The notes under the pieces were generated by a model, which was not told the DNA's origin, searched no databases, and saw only the letters and a list, made by a program, of their open reading frames with translations. This document shows positions 10,649 through 21,014 of a stretch of 64,000 nt of DNA, one piece after another. A program made the position numbers and the translations under genes. Position 1 is the first letter of the stretch. Every line of letters starts with the position of its first letter. Source of the stretch: Clitopilus passeckerianus (Eukaryota > Basidiomycota > Agaricomycetes > Agaricales > Entolomataceae); assembly GCA_944990035.1 (NCBI GenBank), contig CALYLX010000100.1, forward strand, positions 186,001-250,000, given 5' to 3'.

Positions 10649-11940
10649 ATGGAAGCATCGCACTGTATCCCAGCAGAGGTTCAAGATAAAATACTTGACG
10701 AGCTCATTGAGGACCCATCTGCTCTCCTACGATGCTCCCTCGTCTGCCAGAGATGGCTTGATCAGTCCCTACGGGTTTATTGGTCCATCCATCCACTTCG
10801 CTTCGGCACTCAGCGTTCAAAACGTGCAAACGACTCCGTAATTGACCTACTTGCCGGGGACGCTTGCAAGTTCGTTCCCTATGTCCAAAGCATCGAGCTT
10901 CAAGGGCACCACCATGATGTAGCTTTTGCCGATTCAATGGACCCCTTCGTCTCCCTCGTTGCATTGTCCGAAATCACACCATCTACACTCTCCCTGACAG
11001 ATATCACCTTTGAGGCCCTCCTGCCAGAAACCATTGATATTTTGATGTCTTTCAAGGATCTACGATCGCTCAGTTGCCAGAGCGTGATATTCATGGATCT
11101 TGGCCTCTTCTGCAAGTTCTTCATGAACTTTCGTAAATTGCAGACATGCAGCTTTGGAGCCTTCCTTGCACGTGAGGACAAAATTGATTTCAACGATAAG
11201 GATCCTCTGGTTGGCCCCAGCTTCAACTCCCTCGAATCCTTCTCTACCTCAATTTGCGGAAGCTCCCGATTCACGATTCCAGCCATCGTGCAGAGTCAAT
11301 GCAAGCTTCAAAAGCTATCCCTTAGCTGGACAAATTATTCTGGCTACAATCTGGTCTTCGACCTCCTATTATTTGCAGGCGAACATTTGAAAGAGCTGAG
11401 CTTAGAGATCGCTCATTTCGCTTCTACAGAAGAGCAGAAAGGCGGCATCGGTACGTCATACAAGTACATATCTCCCTGGAAGTAGCTATAATAATTTATT
11501 TAGGGCCACACCTACGCTTTCCTCTCACGTTAGTGCACAACACGGGTTTGCAGAGGCTAGAGATCAGTGAGATCGAGATCGAGCGGGAGCGCCCCTACCC
11601 CGCTTCGTGGCTTGAGAAGCTCCTGAGGACTATCTCCTCGCCATCCTTCCAGCGCCTACGCCTTCAATTTCGCGCCTTCGCTGACTACATGGAGGGGTAT
11701 TATTTAGAGAATTTCAATTGGGGCATAATAGAGAAGGCCATTCCAAAGGACACAGGTTTTACCAGCAAGTGGGTTATACATCTGGTCGCTGAGATGCCTG
11801 AGTGGCATCTGCTGAGTGAGGCTCATGAAAGGAGGTTCAGCGAGGACTTCAGGTCGCGTCTGCCCGAGTTGGATCGAGCAGGTAGATTGGAAATTGAAAT
11901 TATCGAGAATCCATTCGCACAGATTTTGGGATATGATTAA
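10649..11940 (+). CDS. F-box protein, subfamily C copy 2
   Basis: Exons: 10649-11450 and 11504-11940, giving 412 residues, with the intron at the same place and phase as in the gene at 7714-8989. The F-box reads CIPAEVQDKILDELIEDPSA, then LLRCSLVCQRWLDQ. The remainder is leucine-rich and aligns along its whole length with copy 1, with many scattered substitutions but no frame breaks. Both copies therefore look functional. Only 152 nt separate it from the upstream hydrolase stop codon. Predicted SCF substrate adaptor of unknown target. Confidence 0.85.
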
Positions 11941-12372
11941 GACTAGACCTGTAAATGGATGTTTGAATATAGTAATATTTGCGATATCTTTCGTTCAGGG
12001 CCTACGCCTCATAGGTTTGGCAGGCCACCGTGTCTGGATCTCAAGATATATGGTATTGGTTGTTACGAGTAACGACTAACAAAGTCTGGCGAATCGGGCG
12101 GAAATATGCAAAGAGTGTATCTACTTTTTGTTGCCGAGAATGTCTAGACGGAAATCCAGAAAATGTAGGAGAGGTTATACAGTGTATGTAGAGAGGACTG
12201 TATGTGACTCTAGAGTTGAAGTGATGCGAAGGAACGTGTATGCGAATCTATGCAGAAGGATCCGAGATTGAAATAAAATATAAACGAGAAAAGTATGATA
12301 AGTGTAGAGGCCAATAGAATGAATAAATAAGTAGTAGTGGTATGAAAAATCGCTTTTTGAGATAGAGGACGT
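11941..12372. other. Intergenic between convergent genes
   Basis: AT-rich sequence between the stop of the F-box gene (+) and the stop of the coiled-coil gene (-). It presumably contains both 3' ends. Nothing else was recognised. Confidence 0.5.
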
Positions 12373-13806
12373 TTAGTAAACCTGTACCGAATCCCTGTTC
12401 CTCAATCTCTCTTCCATAATAGCGAGCTGTCTTCGGAGAGCCAAAAGCTCTATCTCGGTCGCTTCATGTCTTCTTGCTTGTCGCTCTGCCCTATCTTCAG
12501 CCTTGGCCCTGAGGCGAGCCTCGAAGTCAGCTCTAGTTTCAGCCTCTGCAGCGCGTGCTTCGGCTTCAGCGGCACGAGCTGTGGCTTCGACTGCTCCTGC
12601 AGAAGCTTCAGCAGCAATGGTTGCGGCTTGGTCCCGTTGTGCAACTGCTTCATCGATAAATTCTTGCTGCTGTTTCATCTTTTCTACACGGGCTGCTGCT
12701 GCATCGACCTGGTGCAAAAGACATGAGTAGGTTGCTCTAATTGAGATGAAGAAAGGACAGACCTTATCGAGCACCTCTAGTCTTGCAGCCTGATACGCAC
12801 TCAAAATATCTGCAACGATTTGCTGCTGTTCCTTGAACATGGACCGAGCCTTGAAAGAAAGCATTTCCCCTTCCATAACCTCATTCATATAATTCTGGAA
12901 CGTCAATCCTGAGTCCCGGTGGGATACGACATGCCGGAAATCCGCCTGTTGCATGACGCGCATCATCATGGTGGAGAACCAGAGGCATTGGCCTGGCCAG
13001 AGCTGATGCTGGTTATTGTCATGGACTGCTTTGGCGATGAGGGCTAGGTCAAGGAGGGTGGGTGCCGGGGCGTCGTTCCTCCATTCGCGGAATGTGGTAC
13101 GTTCCATGAGGCGGACTTTCCTATCGCGGTCGACATCTGGAAGCTCTGGGACCAACCACATGGTGTCTGCAACACCATTGGGATCGCATGGGACGGGAGG
13201 GGGACCAATAATTGAAGATGCAGAGGATGAAGGTGGGGAAGAACCAAAAGAGGTGACGGATGAGGCAGATGAAAGGGAAGACGAAGATGACCGGGAGGAG
13301 AGGGATGAGGAGGACGAGGAGGCGGAATGAGGAGGTGGTGGTGGTAGGGGTTTGCTGGTACGGATTGAATATGGTTTATTCGGTTGTTGGACAATATCGC
13401 CTATCATGAATGGACGGGGTTTATCCCTGTCGATGCGGATAAGACGATCCTTGCCGTCGTCGGGGTCATGAACGGTAGCGACGATATATTCGTGCTCGTC
13501 GCCGAATGTTTCCTTGAACCAGTTGAGCTCCTTGACGTTGAGGTTGACGAGCCGCTCTCGGTATCCATCCGAGCGGGACTCGTCAAGAGAGCAGTAGTGC
13601 TCTATCAGCGCGTTGGTCCAGCCGATAATAGTATGCTGCCCTCGAGGAAACTCAACGCCTTCCGTTGAACTGGTACGGAATGCCCGAAGGATAGGCTTCG
13701 TGAGCGACTTGAACGAGGGCTTGACCTTCAGTGAGTTCTGCGAGATCATGTTGCCTGCAGAGCGAATTCGCTGAATCTGCGGTTGAAGACGCAGAGGTGG
13801 CGCCAT
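12373..13806 (-). CDS. Uncharacterised protein with Ser-rich linker and C-terminal coiled coil
   Basis: No named family recognised. Reading from 13806, the N-terminal ~150 residues form a possible globular part (FKSLTKPILRAF, then IIGWTNALIEHYC). A Pro/Ser low-complexity linker follows, then a second conserved-looking part (ELPDVDRDRKVRLMERTTF...LALIAKAVHDNN). It ends in a long Ala/Glu/Arg coiled coil (EARAAEAETRADFEARLRAK) and a basic end. An intron at 12709-12762 (GT...CACCAG on the minus strand) is exactly 54 nt and has no stop, so the product is 459 residues when spliced and 477 when retained. Probably intracellular; the role is unknown. Confidence 0.75.
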   Translation of the reverse strand: MAPPLRLQPQIQRIRSAGNMISQNSLKVKPSFKSLTKPILRAFRTSSTEGVEFPRGQHTIIGWTNALIEHYCSLDESRSDGYRERLVNLNVKELNWFKETFGDEHEYIVATVHDPDDGKDRLIRIDRDKPRPFMIGDIVQQPNKPYSIRTSKPLPPPPPHSASSSSSSLSSRSSSSSLSSASSVTSFGSSPPSSSASSIIGPPPVPCDPNGVADTMWLVPELPDVDRDRKVRLMERTTFREWRNDAPAPTLLDLALIAKAVHDNNQHQLWPGQCLWFSTMMMRVMQQADFRHVVSHRDSGLTFQNYMNEVMEGEMLSFKARSMFKEQQQIVADILSAYQAARLEVLDKVCPFFISIRATYSCLLHQVDAAAARVEKMKQQQEFIDEAVAQRDQAATIAAEASAGAVEATARAAEAEARAAEAETRADFEARLRAKAEDRAERQARRHEATEIELLALRRQLAIMEERLRNRDSVQVY

Positions 13807-14868
13807 CCCTGGTTTAAACGACGGTGGGTCGATATGAAGGGTTAAGAATAGAGGTCCAAAGAAAAGAACAGGCTATTCGAGGACGTTGGTTGTTTTAAGA
13901 CTCGGACTTTCGTTCTCAGGGATTCGACATTATTCTTGAAGCGCCTCCGGTGCATGTCAGCCTGACGCAGCCTAGAGGATTCGACAGGACTGTGGAAAGA
14001 GGACATGTCAGAATTGACCTTTGTCTAGATGCAACATAAGTAAGTCCTGACGCACCGTTTACCATTAGAGTGCCATTCGCCGACAGCATTGGTAGCAATC
14101 GTACAGGGATTGAATGTCCGGTTCAGATGTTTACACCGGACATTCCGAGTGTGCCAAGTTGGGCGGCCCCACTTGAACGGTTTCAACAACTATGACTCTT
14201 AAATAGCTAGCATTTGCTGACTTGAGCTATAGTATTAAGCAGTGCCTGCTGTTTTGTGCGCCATACAGCTGTACATTGTGCAGAACTTTTCAACGACTGG
14301 TCTGGTAGATGCTTGTGATGGTGCGGTACAAGCAGTGGATGCGCTGACAGTCGGAAGTTTTTCCCAAATGTTGACAAACAAAGACGCGTCCAAATCTGGA
14401 CATCATTCGCGTCTTCGACTTGATGAGATGCCATATTGTTCAGCAACCCTCCTCAAGCTTCAGCTAATACATATATCAGGTAGCAGTGCTCGGAGGTCAG
14501 AGGAAATACTTCTACACGGGCCGCCAATCTGCCAAGCGTTCTGACCCTCTAAGGCCGTACCTCCTGGGTTTCAGCAATGCTTGTGACAACCTTTCATTGA
14601 CTTACGGTATAGCGGGGTGTAGACATGACCCATGGCAAAATACGCTGTCCGGACCTCTATAACTAGTGTCAGAATAGATTTATATGCCCTGCCGTTGAAT
14701 CCGATTGGAATATCAAGCGAGATAAGGAACTCAATTACTAGACAATAAAAATACAGTCATGGAAGGTAGTCGTACACATACGTTAGTAGTCAATTAATAT
14801 ATTCAGACTTTCTAGAATGCTAGATCTCTTCGGGGAATATGAGATTAATTCAAATGGTATCTCTTAGG
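13807..14868. other. Intergenic, no gene recognised
   Basis: Between the start of the coiled-coil gene and the 3' end of the hydrophobin gene (both minus). Short open frames on both strands have no motif and I could not splice them into a product. Confidence 0.45.
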
Positions 14869-15450
14869 TTATGTGTTGGAGTCAACAATTTTGCACGCCG
14901 CTGCAAAACCCAAATTCTGGTGACGATGTGGGAGTGATCAACATGTAAATGCGCGGCATCAGGAAACCGGCTTACCTTCTCATAGCCCTGACAGCAGACA
15001 AGATGCCTTGTACATGCCGGGGTGAACTCGTCGACAGGCCTACATTCGTCTGTCAACATGTTAGCAAACATGACGCTTCGGGCTCAGCCTAACAATCGCC
15101 GAGTTGGCGATGACGCTCACATCCGCTTATGCCTGTGGCAGACCCCTCCAAGTCTGCGTCGGAATTTTCATCGGGTGAGACCTTCAGGTTGAAGCCCAAG
15201 AGGCCTGGTCTGCTGGCGTCAGACGGCTGTTTTATGCTGCCATCCTTCGCCTTCGCCTGTGGGGCAGGTGAGTATACGCGTCAAGGTCTCTACTCCACTG
15301 TTTTCGTACCTCCCTAGTCCCCTCACAACACAGCAGAGTCTCCCCCGCTATACATTGCCCATACCCATACGGCCTCTGCACAGTAACAAGCCCAGCTTCA
15401 GCCAGCAACGAAGCGCCCAGCAGTAGCACACAACAGCACAAGCGACGCAT
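14869..15450 (-). CDS. Class I hydrophobin with extended Cys3-Cys4 loop
   Basis: A small secreted protein expected to self-assemble at hydrophobic-hydrophilic interfaces on hyphae or fruit bodies. It is hidden in four exons: 15450-15310, 15256-15121, 15049-14976 and 14916-14869 (introns 53, 71 and 59 nt, all GT-AG), giving 132 residues. The signal peptide is MRRLCCCVLLLGASLLAEAG. The mature part shows the eight-cysteine hydrophobin order: C33-x7-C41C42-x52-C95-x9-C105-x5-C111C112-x12-C125. The CC doublets and the x5 before the second doublet fit class I. The loop between Cys42 and Cys95 (52 residues, rich in charged residues) is longer than the usual roughly 17-39. No CDS this short is visible without splicing. 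A TATA box lies about 45 nt upstream. Confidence 0.88.
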
Positions 15451-15493
15451 CGGGAGGGGCCAAAAAAGAATCCCCAAAGCCCAGCCGCGTATG

Positions 15494-15502
15494 TTATATA
15501 AA
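15494..15502 (-). promoter_or_regulatory. TATA box of the hydrophobin gene
   Basis: On the minus strand the sequence reads TTTATATAA, about 45-50 nt upstream of the ATG at 15450, consistent with a strong core promoter and a very short 5' leader. Confidence 0.5.
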
Positions 15503-16240
15503 CGCAGCCCGGAAGGGAAGGATCGTCTTTTCCGGGAAGACCGCTCACGGAGATGACACGTACCCACTTTCATTTGAATTCCTTGGGTGAGATGCTACAC
15601 AGCACCCTGCTTAGTGGGCTATCCTTGGTGTGACGTTCTTGCTGAACAGGGCAAGCTAAGCTTATGATCCTGAGGATCCCGTGGTCACTGCGGAAGGTCA
15701 TGTTTTCTATTTCGATCCATATCCCCACCGAGGGCCAGGTGATTCAAATTCAGTTGACGCCTAGCTGAATGGGGGCGTTGTGGGGTTCAGGGTAGGCGTC
15801 GCGATCTAAGACGAGTTTTCTATCTGGTTGTGGACGCACGAGACCAGTTGGTTGACCTATAGGCAAAATGGAACGAACAAAATGATGGAGATTTTGACAG
15901 AACCTTGGTAGCCTGTGGTTCTCCGCACGGTGCCGACAATCTTTTCAATCGGTGTTAACGGACAGAAGGAAACGATCAGCATTTCTTCTATAGAACATAA
16001 TAGATTACAATAATATTCGAAGTCCCATGATAATGATACAAGCCTAATCCATTAAGATTACGACAGGCTGAGAAGTAGAGTACACACGTGGTATGCCCCG
16101 TCAACGTCAACATTACAACCATCTTTCACAAAAGGCCTTCGTACACCCAAACGTACAACAGAATTCTGCTCTGTGTATGTACAGCCAGACAATAATCACA
16201 AGCACCAAGCATCTCCTGCCACCCATACGTCGACCACAGA
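15503..16240. other. Intergenic, upstream of hydrophobin
   Basis: This contains the hydrophobin upstream region and the 3' flank of ATG13. No coding exon or RNA gene was recognised. Confidence 0.45.
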
Positions 16241-19061
16241 TCAAAATGTAAATCGACTTCCGCCACTCCTCCCTCTACCCCGTGCAAGCTCATAGTCATA
16301 AGCTCCGCCATTATTCCCTCCAAGTTCATCATCTTCCTCCATCTCCATCCTCCCAATAACCTCCTGTGACCCCTGCCTCCTAAACGAAGGCGGCAACGGT
16401 ACAGGCGCACCACTCCCACTCCCACTTCCACCAACAGTAAGGCCAAGCCCAGAAGACCTAGAAGCCAAGGGAGACCCTTCATTCAGACTTCTCTCCCTCG
16501 TATGACCCGGCCCCAACCTCGCACCAGATGCCGAATTCGAGGATTGTTGGCTTGCACCTGGGTTCGGCGAACCAGTCCTGGTGAGTGGTCGGGAAGATGA
16601 GGTAGATCCTGCGCCGCTACCACCACTGCTGCCAGTTCCTAGACCTTCCAGGCTCTTGAAGAACACCTCGTTCATCTTTCTCAGCCTCTCGTCGATTTCG
16701 GCTTCTGAGGTGAGCACACGACCGCCAGGTGGGGATATAGCGATTGGTAGGGATGGTGGTGGTGACTGCGCAGTCGTGTTGATCTGGGTCTCAGATGAAA
16801 GTGGGCTAAGTGGAATCGTGCGCAGGCGAGGTGAGAGTCGAGTTACTGCAGGTGTAGGTGGGGTATATGCGGGGGCCAGCTGACGTTCGCCTGACCTAGG
16901 AGATGATGACAGCCCAGCCAACCTGTTCTCCGGTTGCTTTGAGTACGGTGAAGAGTCGAATCCGCTTGGCTTTGATGGCGAAGAAGACAAAGAAGGTGGT
17001 TGAGAGCCTCTCGTTCTTCCAGTCAAAGGTTTGCGTTTATCAATGTCCTGGATCAACAACGACAAGTCTTCGTCATCCACATGTCTCGGGTGCAGTTGGG
17101 TTCTGGGGAAGGAAGTCGAGGACGAGGAAGGGGAAGGCGATAAGGGCGATTGGGGAAGCGGTGAACGTGGCGAGGCATGTGGTCCAATGCCAGCAATCCC
17201 AACACTAGCTCGCCTCTCTCTAACTTCATCACCAGCTCCTCCACTGCCAACACTGCCAGGCGTCCCGCCTATTCCAGCAGCACTTGCGGATGCAGCATAC
17301 CGATGTCCGAAACTGCTAGAATACCGTTTCCTCGGTGCACTCGTTCCAGGTGCCCCAATCCCCCCTGCGCCAGCACCATCACCAGAGGTATCAGCACCCA
17401 CAGGTGGCCTAGACGTCGACCTTTCCCTCAACGAAGGCGTCTTCGATATCGAGCCAGGTCTCGAATGACGCGACATGGACGCGACATTACCACGTGATAT
17501 CGAGCCAGAAATCACGGGATCATGCAGCGTAAGGCCCAGCCCCAGACCGCTGCTTTGGGGAAGGCTGTTGACACGTTCCCTATCGCCGCCTTGGTGCAGC
17601 CCAATACGATCACTGATGCTCGAGGGGATGCTAGATCCTGAGCCGAAGCTGGACGGGATGCCGATGAGGTTTGCATTGGGGGAGGATGAGGAGGATGGGA
17701 TGAGGGTATTCGATTTGAAGGGGAACGGGTATTGTGGCTGAGCTTTCCTTGCTGGGGTAGATGGGGATCCAGTACTGGTGTTAGCCGCGGTCGCTTCGGC
17801 ACTCGTGCTTGTGCCACCTGTACCACCTGTACCACCAGGTGCAGGTGACGTGAAAGAGTTTGTCGGCGATAATGATGCAGACGACGAGGCACCGGCTGGC
17901 GTTCCTTGCTCCTGCTGACGCAGCAGCTGGGCACGAGTAGATGAGAGTCCAGATAGTGGAAGCTGTTGCTGACTTGAGGAAGTCAGAGGGCGTGTCAGAG
18001 ATGTGACATTGCGGGGTGGTGGTGGGCGCGGGCCACGATCAGGTAAGGGCAGTGGAATCCCAGATGAGGAGTGTGAATGGGGTCCAGATGAGCTTGATGT
18101 TGATACACGAGGCGGCGAACGGCTAGATGGAGGTGATGAAGTTGACGAGAGGGAATCTCGAAGACTCTTATTCTTCGCAAGGGTAGGTGTGAATGGGCGT
18201 TGGTCCAGTGAAAGGAAACGTGAGGAGAGCAGTGATTCTAGTTCGTCTAGTTGAAAGGTAGGCTCCGTAAGGTAAGTAACAGATAGGGCTAACGAGCCCA
18301 GAGGATGCGGCACGGCTGGGAAAGTATGTGTCTCTGCTTGGGAGCTAGCTGGGATATTGGGATACGAAGTTAGGATTATTCCGATATCGATCGAACGAAA
18401 ATGTTGACTCACACATGAGAGATAACACATCAGGATCATCTCCCTCCCGGACCCGTATAGTCATTCCAAGACTGTTTCCGCCGCCTATCCGCCTTCGAAG
18501 TCGTTTGTGCAACTTCCAAGCGGGTAGAAGACGAAGTAGCGTGAATAAGCTGCGGAACAGCGGTATCCCGTGCTTGTAAATAGTGGGCGGTGGGACGTCA
18601 GACTGTGAGTACGCAGGGATGAAGTCCAGAACATATTCCTCCAGGAGAATATATCGTGGTGTCGGATCGATTCGTGTCCGAGACGAGTCCGGTGAAATGT
18701 GGACCAGTACTTGATTCGTCGCCAACTCCGGCACTGTTAGCAGCACCTGAATCTCAAGAGGTGCAGGCTGAGTTGTCGACGAAATAGAGCGATACGGTTC
18801 TCTAGCATCCTTCGTAAACAAGTCCGAGTCTGGGACTTCAAGATTAAACTGCACACGCGGATTAATGAGCACGACTTGCACTATCAAGCCAAACCTGTTT
18901 TGGCGACTTACCCATTTATCAAGTTTGGTCGGCAATGGGCCCGTCGTTCGGCCATGATTGACGACGTTAAAGAGCTTCGTGTAGAAATGAAAGGCAATCT
19001 GGTCTGCCTTCTGGTTGTCGGACATGGCTGAGCCAGAGCTAGCACTGGCGGCACTCATCAT
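16241..19061 (-). CDS. ATG13: Autophagy protein Atg13
   Basis: Regulatory subunit of the Atg1 kinase complex that starts autophagosome formation. Exons: 19061-18912, 18848-18413 and 18348-16241, giving 897 residues. The N-terminal HORMA domain is clear: KADQIAFHFYTKLFNVVNHGR, LDKW joined to FNLEVPDSDLF, then LEEYVLDFIP and RSLFTLLRLLPAWKL. After the second splice comes THTFPAVPHPLGSLALSVTY, ending the HORMA fold. The rest is a Ser/Pro-rich disordered tail, as in other fungal Atg13, which carries the Atg1- and Atg17-binding and TORC1 phosphorylation regions. The first intron (18849-18911) is 63 nt without a stop, so retention would add 21 residues inside the HORMA domain. A second start (MSDNQKADQ) lies 12 codons in. 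Confidence 0.95.
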
Positions 19062-19688
19062 CGTGGGCTCATGGCGACCCCTACAGTGTTTATGTAAGCA
19101 CTGCTGTACGCCTGCCTAAGGCGGATTGCAGTCAAGGCTGCTCCATTTGGCAGATGATAAGGTGGAGGCACAGAGCCTCAGACGCCTGTAAGGATGTCAA
19201 TCAACGGTTTTCAGCGTTTGTCGGATCAATACGTAGGCTAACAAAAGAAGGGGACAATTGGATTTTGACGCTGAAGGCCTATTTCCGAGAGACACATAGT
19301 ATGGAAGCGAGGGGTTGGCAATATTAACGCAAGCAAGTGACGAAGCTGTTCGCAACCCTCGCAATACAAGGACAGTTATTGGCGCCATATGAGCAATTCA
19401 GACATCATAATGGAGTGAGACCACATCAGTCACAATACGCACGTAAACGACGCCCAGGATCGCCTGACGGTGAGTATGGGAGCCACGCCGTATACCGAGT
19501 AAGTGACTGGTCTGAAGTCACCGCTTCGCGTGAAGAAATTCCAGTACAAGAAGCGCAAATAGTACAATATATTGAACCAAAGCTGCTAAGATCACAAGAA
19601 CGAAAACAGGACAGCAAGAATAAGCGTACAATACCACAACAGCTATATCATTACAGATCCATTACAACAACGCGATATGATCGAGTAA
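19062..19688. other. Intergenic, no gene recognised
   Basis: Upstream region of ATG13 and 3' flank of the thiol peroxidase gene, both minus. No motif-bearing open frame was seen. Confidence 0.5.
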
Positions 19689-20652
19689 TTATGAAGCTTG
19701 GCTCTTGATGAACTCCAGGGCAAGCTTTGGACTGGAAAAAAGAGACATGAGTTCGAGGTAAATGCCGTATATATGAAAAGACGAACCTATCCACAGGCTT
19801 CACGGGTATCTTCTTATCAACAAGCTTGCCACCCTTCTCGAAGATGAAATGACTTCTCTTCGTCTTTCCGCCCTCACCAGCACCGAGCGCGGTAATTAAC
19901 TGCCTTTTAGGGTCGGAAATGAGACCATAAGGGAGCTCTTTCTGTTTTCGAGAAAACGCTAAAATGAGCGAGGATTGCACCCATAATCGAAGGGTTCGCC
20001 CGCACCTTTGTTTGCCACTTGGTTTGCGCCGCAGACGTATCGGCGCTTAAGCAGTAAATGTCATAATTGACACCTGTGAATTCCGAATAGATATCACGAT
20101 AGCCACATGCTTGGTTCGTGCATCCAGCTGTCAAAGGTGAAAAGAACGCAGAAAACGCGTGTATTGTTAGAGGCGGGGTATAACACGAAGTAGCTCAGAC
20201 GCACGTGTGTCGGCCTTGGGGACGAGGAAGAGAACGACGCCCTTCTCGTTGGCTATTTCGCCGATTTGAATATCTTCGCCCTTTTCGTTCTTGAGGGTGA
20301 GGCTTGGGAGAACGCCGCCAATGTCGATGCCATCCAGTTTCTCGTCGGTGGTTTCTGCTTCATTCTCCTCGGCCTTGTCAGATTTGGCCTAAAAGTGAGA
20401 GAAAAAAATCCCGGCAATGGTCAGCAGAACTTCCAACAAAGAAATAATACTTTTGCCTACCTTCTTCTTAGACGAATCTCCTTCAGCGGCATCATCCCCC
20501 GCAGCATCAGCAGTTCGCTTCCTCGACATCTTGGGCTTCGCAGCAGGTTTCTCAGCAGCAGGTGCAGCTGCCGGCGCAGGTTGACCCGAGATTCTCGAAG
20601 ATCTCCTCGGAGGCTCAGCAGTGCCTTCAGCAGCAGTCTTTTTGGGAGCCAT
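19689..20652 (-). CDS. DOT5: Nuclear-type thiol peroxidase (Dot5 / peroxiredoxin Q family)
   Basis: Reduces hydroperoxides using thioredoxin-type electrons. Exons: 20652-20461, 20388-20205, 20127-20006, 19941-19787 and 19731-19689, giving 231 residues. The first 64 residues are a basic, Ala/Pro/Lys-rich extension (RRSSRISG, SRKR, KKK) that looks like a nuclear localisation region, as in yeast Dot5. The catalytic motif, completed across an intron, is TPGCTNQACGYRD: peroxidatic Cys128 and resolving Cys133, the C-x4-C spacing of PrxQ/BCP enzymes. YGLISDPKRQL and the ending SPKLALEFIK agree with the family. An in-frame ATG also exists four codons upstream at 20664. Confidence 0.92.
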
Positions 20653-21014
20653 TGACGCAGACACTTATATAGTTTGAGGAAAATAGTAAAAGGAGGGGGA
20701 AGCGAGAGCGAGAGTCGAACCAGCGGCGTTGGCAAGCAGCCTGCAGGGGAGGCGTCTGCAATTCTGCGATCTGAGCTGTGCAGTTCAGGGTCCATCATAG
20801 TATTGTTTGGTCCTGTTAGGTTCTAAGGTCGATTCCTCAATATCAGCCCCATTTTGCAGTCACAGTCGCGGTTTGCGTTTTGCGTTTGTCTCGGGTTCAT
20901 CCGAACTTCGAAGATTGAAGACTACCTGAGACGACCAATTCTAAGGCAGAATTCCTGGAAAATTCTCATTTGCCGTCGTAATCATCCGAAACCGCCCATT
21001 GCCTTTATCTAAAT
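20653..21014. other. Divergent intergenic region with an imperfectly duplicated segment
   Basis: Separates the thiol peroxidase (-) from the first F-box gene of the array (+), so it should hold both promoters. The part from about 20715 to 20860 recurs imperfectly at about 22865-23010, beyond the first F-box gene. Confidence 0.45.
20715..20860. repeat. Imperfect direct repeat, copy 1 (upstream of F-box A1)
   Basis: Shares blocks such as GTGCAGTTCAGGG / GTGCAATTCAGGG, then ATCATAGTATTGTTTG / ATCGTCGTATTGTTTG and GGTCGATTC in the same order with the segment at about 22865-23010. It probably marks the edge of the duplicated F-box unit. Confidence 0.4.

Noticed and set aside
13016..13330. Plus-strand acidic open frame
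   Set aside because: It is the reverse complement of the Pro/Ser-rich linker of the minus-strand coiled-coil gene.
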